Source: Artemisia argyi (taxonomy: Eukaryota > Streptophyta > Magnoliopsida > Asterales > Asteraceae). From it: a DNA stretch of 64,000 nucleotides. Of this stretch, positions 60,221-64,000 are shown one piece after another. The stretch lies in the NCBI GenBank assembly GCA_030686995.1, contig CM060681.1, forward strand, positions 161,783,333 to 161,847,332, in the 5' to 3' direction. Numbering within the stretch: position 1 is the stretch's first letter; the number at the start of each line of letters is the position of its first letter. Both the position numbers and the translations under genes were made by a program. The notes under the pieces were generated by a model. It saw only the letters and a program-made list of their open reading frames with translations. It did no database searches and was not told the DNA's origin.

Positions 60221-63200
60221 GGAAGTTTTGTCTTTAGACAAGCATGTCCTCTACAACAACGTGTATAGAAGATGCAATATGAGTACTTGATGGATATTCC
60301 TCCTACGTCAAGAAGCACCTATAATGAAAGAAGGAAAATATTCGATGCAAACATCATCCTTAGATGATTATGCTATATACGATCGAGCGTATATAATGGT
60401 GAACCTACAATGAAAGAGTTAGTGCAATATAATTCATCTTAAAGAAAAGTAAGATGTAAATATATAAATGATATAAGCGACTCAAAGTAGAGAACCATGA
60501 AACCAAAAAATCTCATGAGGTGTATGCTTCTAAAAAGAAATGCAATCATAAGAAAAACGTGAATATAATATGATAGGAACCTACTAAGCAAAGCCTAGAA
60601 GGAAGACATGAGGTTGAAATGCTTAAAGAGGATGGTGCTAATGATGGCGATGGGTAGACAACTATTTAAAGAATTAGAAGCTCGTGTGTATAGCAAATGT
60701 TCTAACGAAAGATAAAGATAGAACATATCGACTCATGCAATCCTAAAATTCACAACTCGAGGGATAAACAACGAATATGACTTTATCATCTACCAAAGAT
60801 GATGTATCTTGCCATAATACATGCTTGAATGGAATTGAAAGGAAGTGAGGACAATAAGCACCTAGGAACAAGAATTCCATATGAAAAGAGTAAAAAAAAT
60901 GCTAAATACCTATATGAGGATGAGAATGACAGCATATGATGCGAGAGTGTTGGTTAGACCAACGTGTTGAGAAAGTGTTAGGAATGATGGATTTGATTAA
61001 TATATCGTTTGCGCTGACAATGATGTGCATGATATGTGTCGAGGAAGAAGAGGATGAGATCCTACGATGGTGTTCTTAAAAATGAGGTTTTGAAGTCCTA
61101 GTTTTGAGAGACGAATCCTAGACTCCATTTGGTTTAGTTTTTGGTTGTGGAAGTGAATAACTTTGTCAAACACATGATATGTTTTTCACTTGATGAGATA
61201 TTGGGGGTGAAAGAGGCTTGAACTATTAAAAAAGAGAAAAGGTCAAAGGCTTGAAGCACTTGTGGTTTTGTGAACCGACTTTAACTAAATGGAGTGTACC
61301 TATGTGTTGGTATTTTAGGGTGTAAGAAACATGAGTAGATGTTCTTTAAATACAATTTGACAAAATACAAATATGTGAATGAATTTCTCTCCTCCTCAAT
61401 AGGTGGACATCCAACATATTGTCTAGTGCATTGTATAAAGAATGATGATGAAGTGTTTAGGAAGTTGTAGGTTAATGAAAATGATGAGCTTGGTAATGTT
61501 TTTACGGATGTTGGTTAGCATACAAAGAACTTTATCCTTAAAGTCATGTAGTTCTTCTCTATCAATGCGAGATGATCGTATGACGAGGCATGTGGTTTTC
61601 TCAAAGGAGGTGGAAAGGATTAGAGTATTGTTATCGAGGTGATTTTGGAAAGCGGAAGCACTAATGCGAATTAGAAAGAGGTTGATTGAAAGATATCCAA
61701 ACACAAATTTCAAATCTCTAAGACTCAATCCTATTAGCTATAAAACTATATGCAAGTGTAGGGGTTCCATAAAACATATTACTAATCCACGTAGCAATAA
61801 AGGGATTATAGTTATGCGAGATGAGCATATAAAAGCTAGAACGAAGTGAGATGGCAAGTGATTAGTTCTCAATCCACTAAAACACATTTGTTAGTGACAA
61901 AAGATGTCAACAAGATAAAAATCTAAAGACATTATCTAATACAAACAACGCATTCGACTACTAGACATAAAGTTACCACATAGCAACAAATAATTATACT
62001 AAGCAATAGCATGACATTATTTAAAACACTTCACTGTGAAATTGTTTTGTTGTTAAGCTTAGACACTTAAGCATATAACAATCTATGTAATAAATTTGTA
62101 TGATAAAACATCTTCTAAATGTTTATCATACCAAGAGTACTTCTACAAATAATAAGTGCACACGAAGTGAACAAATAGTGTGACAAAGTTACGAAAGAGA
62201 CAAGACAAAAATTTTATGCAACCCATGTTTAAACGATAACATTTTGGAGCAAGTATTATATAGATCATCCTAAGCATGGATCTAATAAATGACAACAACA
62301 TACACAAGCTTTCAAATATATGAATATCTTATAAAAGCATCATGTACCAAAATGACATATCATAAGTTAACAAGTAACATGTTAACCATGCAAAACATCA
62401 TATAAATAAAGAATGAAAATATCATACAAATCATGTTGATATATAGAAACACGAAACATATAAGCATGCAGGCATCATAAAGATATAACCAAGATTTACA
62501 CATGAATCAATCAAATAGTTATCATGGTTATGTTAAGATGTCCAATCATGTTGGACCTTAAAACTATCAAGTTTAACACAAATATAAGCACTAGATGAAG
62601 TAAAGATGGTGACTTGATATGATATATGTGTGGCGTAAATATTGAAAGAGAATGATAAGATGAAGAGAACTTTTATTAAAAAACACACACAATACACACA
62701 CAAGCACACACCTCAAATGAGCCTTTGAGGTGTTTATATAGTTCTTAACATGATGCCTTAAGAGGCTTTCCATGGGCTTGGTCTTGGGCTTGGTTTCCTT
62801 TTACATATAAAGGCTTACATTACATAACACATGACATATTAGCTTACCAAGACCAAGGCCCATTGACTATTCTAATAACAAAAACTACGACACATTACAA
62901 CATTACAATAAATGAGAATGACCATCACTTTTTAATATAATTATTAATGCTAACAAATCATATCAAACAAATAACATGTAATCGATACATGTATGTGTAA
63001 TGCAAAAAGATTTTAATCTTTGTGTTTGGAATCTATGGTTGAATGATCTAAAGAGAGACATCTTTTATGTTGAGTTTGAGTATTTGTTATGAGAGTGATT
63101 TGATCATCAAAGACCAAGAGATGTGTTTGTGTGTGATAATGGAATATCTTAAGAACGTTCTCAAGAAAGCTCTTTGGAACAGGAATCTAAGTGAAATTAC

Positions 63201-64000
63201 TAAATTCAATAGATCTTGTGTGTGCTATAGAGATGAGTAGAATAGGCATAGGGTTTGAATTGGGTTATGAGCAAGATTTGGTTATGATGAATGCTTGAAA
63301 GGAAATAGACACATATGGTGTCATTCAATAAGTAGGGTTATCACGTGGAATAAAGTCACCATGCTTATGAAAACAAGAATGACGAGATGAAGAGGAGGCT
63401 CTAGATCCTAGAACTTGCAGATGTTGATTTGAGGTTTAATGAGACATATGCAGAAGTTAAAAGTATTGCTAATACTTTAATAACTTGTGAAAGTGATACT
63501 ACTTAAACCTAGTGTAATTGAATGTGTGCTTCATGCTCATTTGATGGTGAAGGTTCTAATCCTATAGGTGGTAAAGTATGGTTGACGACCGAGAGTGGAT
63601 ATGTGAAATGAGATGGTGATTGCTTGACAACACTTGAAATGAGATTGTGTTCATCACTTGCTAGAAAGTGGAAAAGACGCATTTCATAATGAAATTCACT
63701 TGACTTTTGACGACATAGACAGATATGTTAATGAGTGTATGGATATGACAATTGCCCTTTGTTTCAAAGAGCGACACAAGGGTGAACATAGGTTTATGTA
63801 TCATGAAAGGTGGTTTAATCTTAATGGGTTAGGTTGTAGTGGGGATGACACACTTGTTTGGTTACATTGTGGAATCTTCTTGTGAAGATGACTAGGTGGA
63901 GTTATTGGTGAAGATGATATTGACTCTTGGTTTCTTTGAGGGCATGGAAATGGTGGATGACTCGATATTGATAGGACAAAGGATAACTCGGTTTCTCATT
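60221..64000. other. Internal 3' region of the second Sirevirus-like element
   Basis: No pol sequence is reached. The longest minus-strand ORF (61423-61728, 101 residues) has hydrophobic ends but no motif I recognise, and 63658-63885 (+) likewise. At 62709-62741 a minus-strand TATA-like CTATATAAA directly adjoins a nine-pair palindrome CACCTCAAA / TTTGAGGTG, possibly an internal promoter. Confidence 0.45.

Larger units (their letters stand above)
57723..64000 (-). mobile_element. Second Sirevirus-like copia element, 3' part only
   Basis: A 3' LTR (57723-59385) followed by at least 4.6 kb of internal region; the rest is beyond the window. The LTR start (TGTGGAAAACTAGAAGGGGG, then GGTTGAATAGTTT) and TGGTTCGG..TACTCCACTC..CGAG blocks are shared with N3, so it belongs to a related family. 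Orientation follows from the PPT beside 59385. CTAGG at 57718-57722 would be its target duplication, unconfirmed because the other end is missing. Confidence 0.85.

Overview
The window is plant nuclear DNA, AT-rich and dominated by transposable elements. Only two host genes are recognisable: a small SAUR-type auxin-response gene (47094-47390, +) and a five-exon ROP GTPase-activating protein gene with a CRIB motif (49714-54596, -). The gag, pol and 'Orf1' proteins of the retroelements resemble types I associate with Asteraceae (daisy family, for example Anthemideae). That family-level placement is inference; 'flowering plant, eudicot' is secure.

Layout. 1-3782: gene-free flank with a 227-bp tandem duplication, a (CT)n microsatellite, a short minisatellite and a fold-back MITE. 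3783-45239: one Ty3/gypsy element of the Athila/Tat (OTA) group on the minus strand, flanked by the target-site duplication (TSD) GTAAA and interrupted by three more LTR elements, all on the same strand. N1 (24659-31115, TSD AGCTG, 1.4-kb LTRs) and N2 (13691-23651, TSD GACTA, 4.1-kb LTRs) both sit inside the gag-pol reading frame. N3 (34062-43088, TSD TAATG, Sirevirus-like Ty1/copia) sits inside the 5' LTR. A Stowaway-type MITE sits in the 3' LTR. With insertions removed the outer element is about 15.7 kb. Its gag-pol frame is continuous across both insertion points but holds four in-frame stops. 45245-56930: the host-gene segment, with an Emigrant-like MITE in ROP-GAP intron 1 and duplicated Helitron-like ends. 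56931-57387: a hAT-type MITE with an 8-bp TSD. 57723-64000: the 3' LTR and 3' internal part of a second Sirevirus-like element that runs off the window.

N1 and N2 lack polymerase genes and must depend on other elements. N1 has a tRNA-Asp primer site like the outer element; N2 has an initiator-Met-type site. By eye, LTR divergence agrees with the nesting: N2 is nearly identical between LTRs (youngest), N1 and N3 differ by under 1 percent, and the outer LTRs differ most.

Most unusual observations: (1) a short hairpin lies a few bases from the polypurine tract in the outer element, N1 and N2; stem sequences differ but the layout is kept. (2) A structured block just after the stop codons of the outer pol and of N1 Orf1 has matching spacing and a compensatory base-pair change. 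(3) In N3 the GC-rich palindromic array beside the LTR TATA box is repeated upstream of an unknown 234-residue ORF downstream of pol. (4) N2 contains a small two-helix membrane ORF on the opposite strand, lying between two copies of its PPT sequence.
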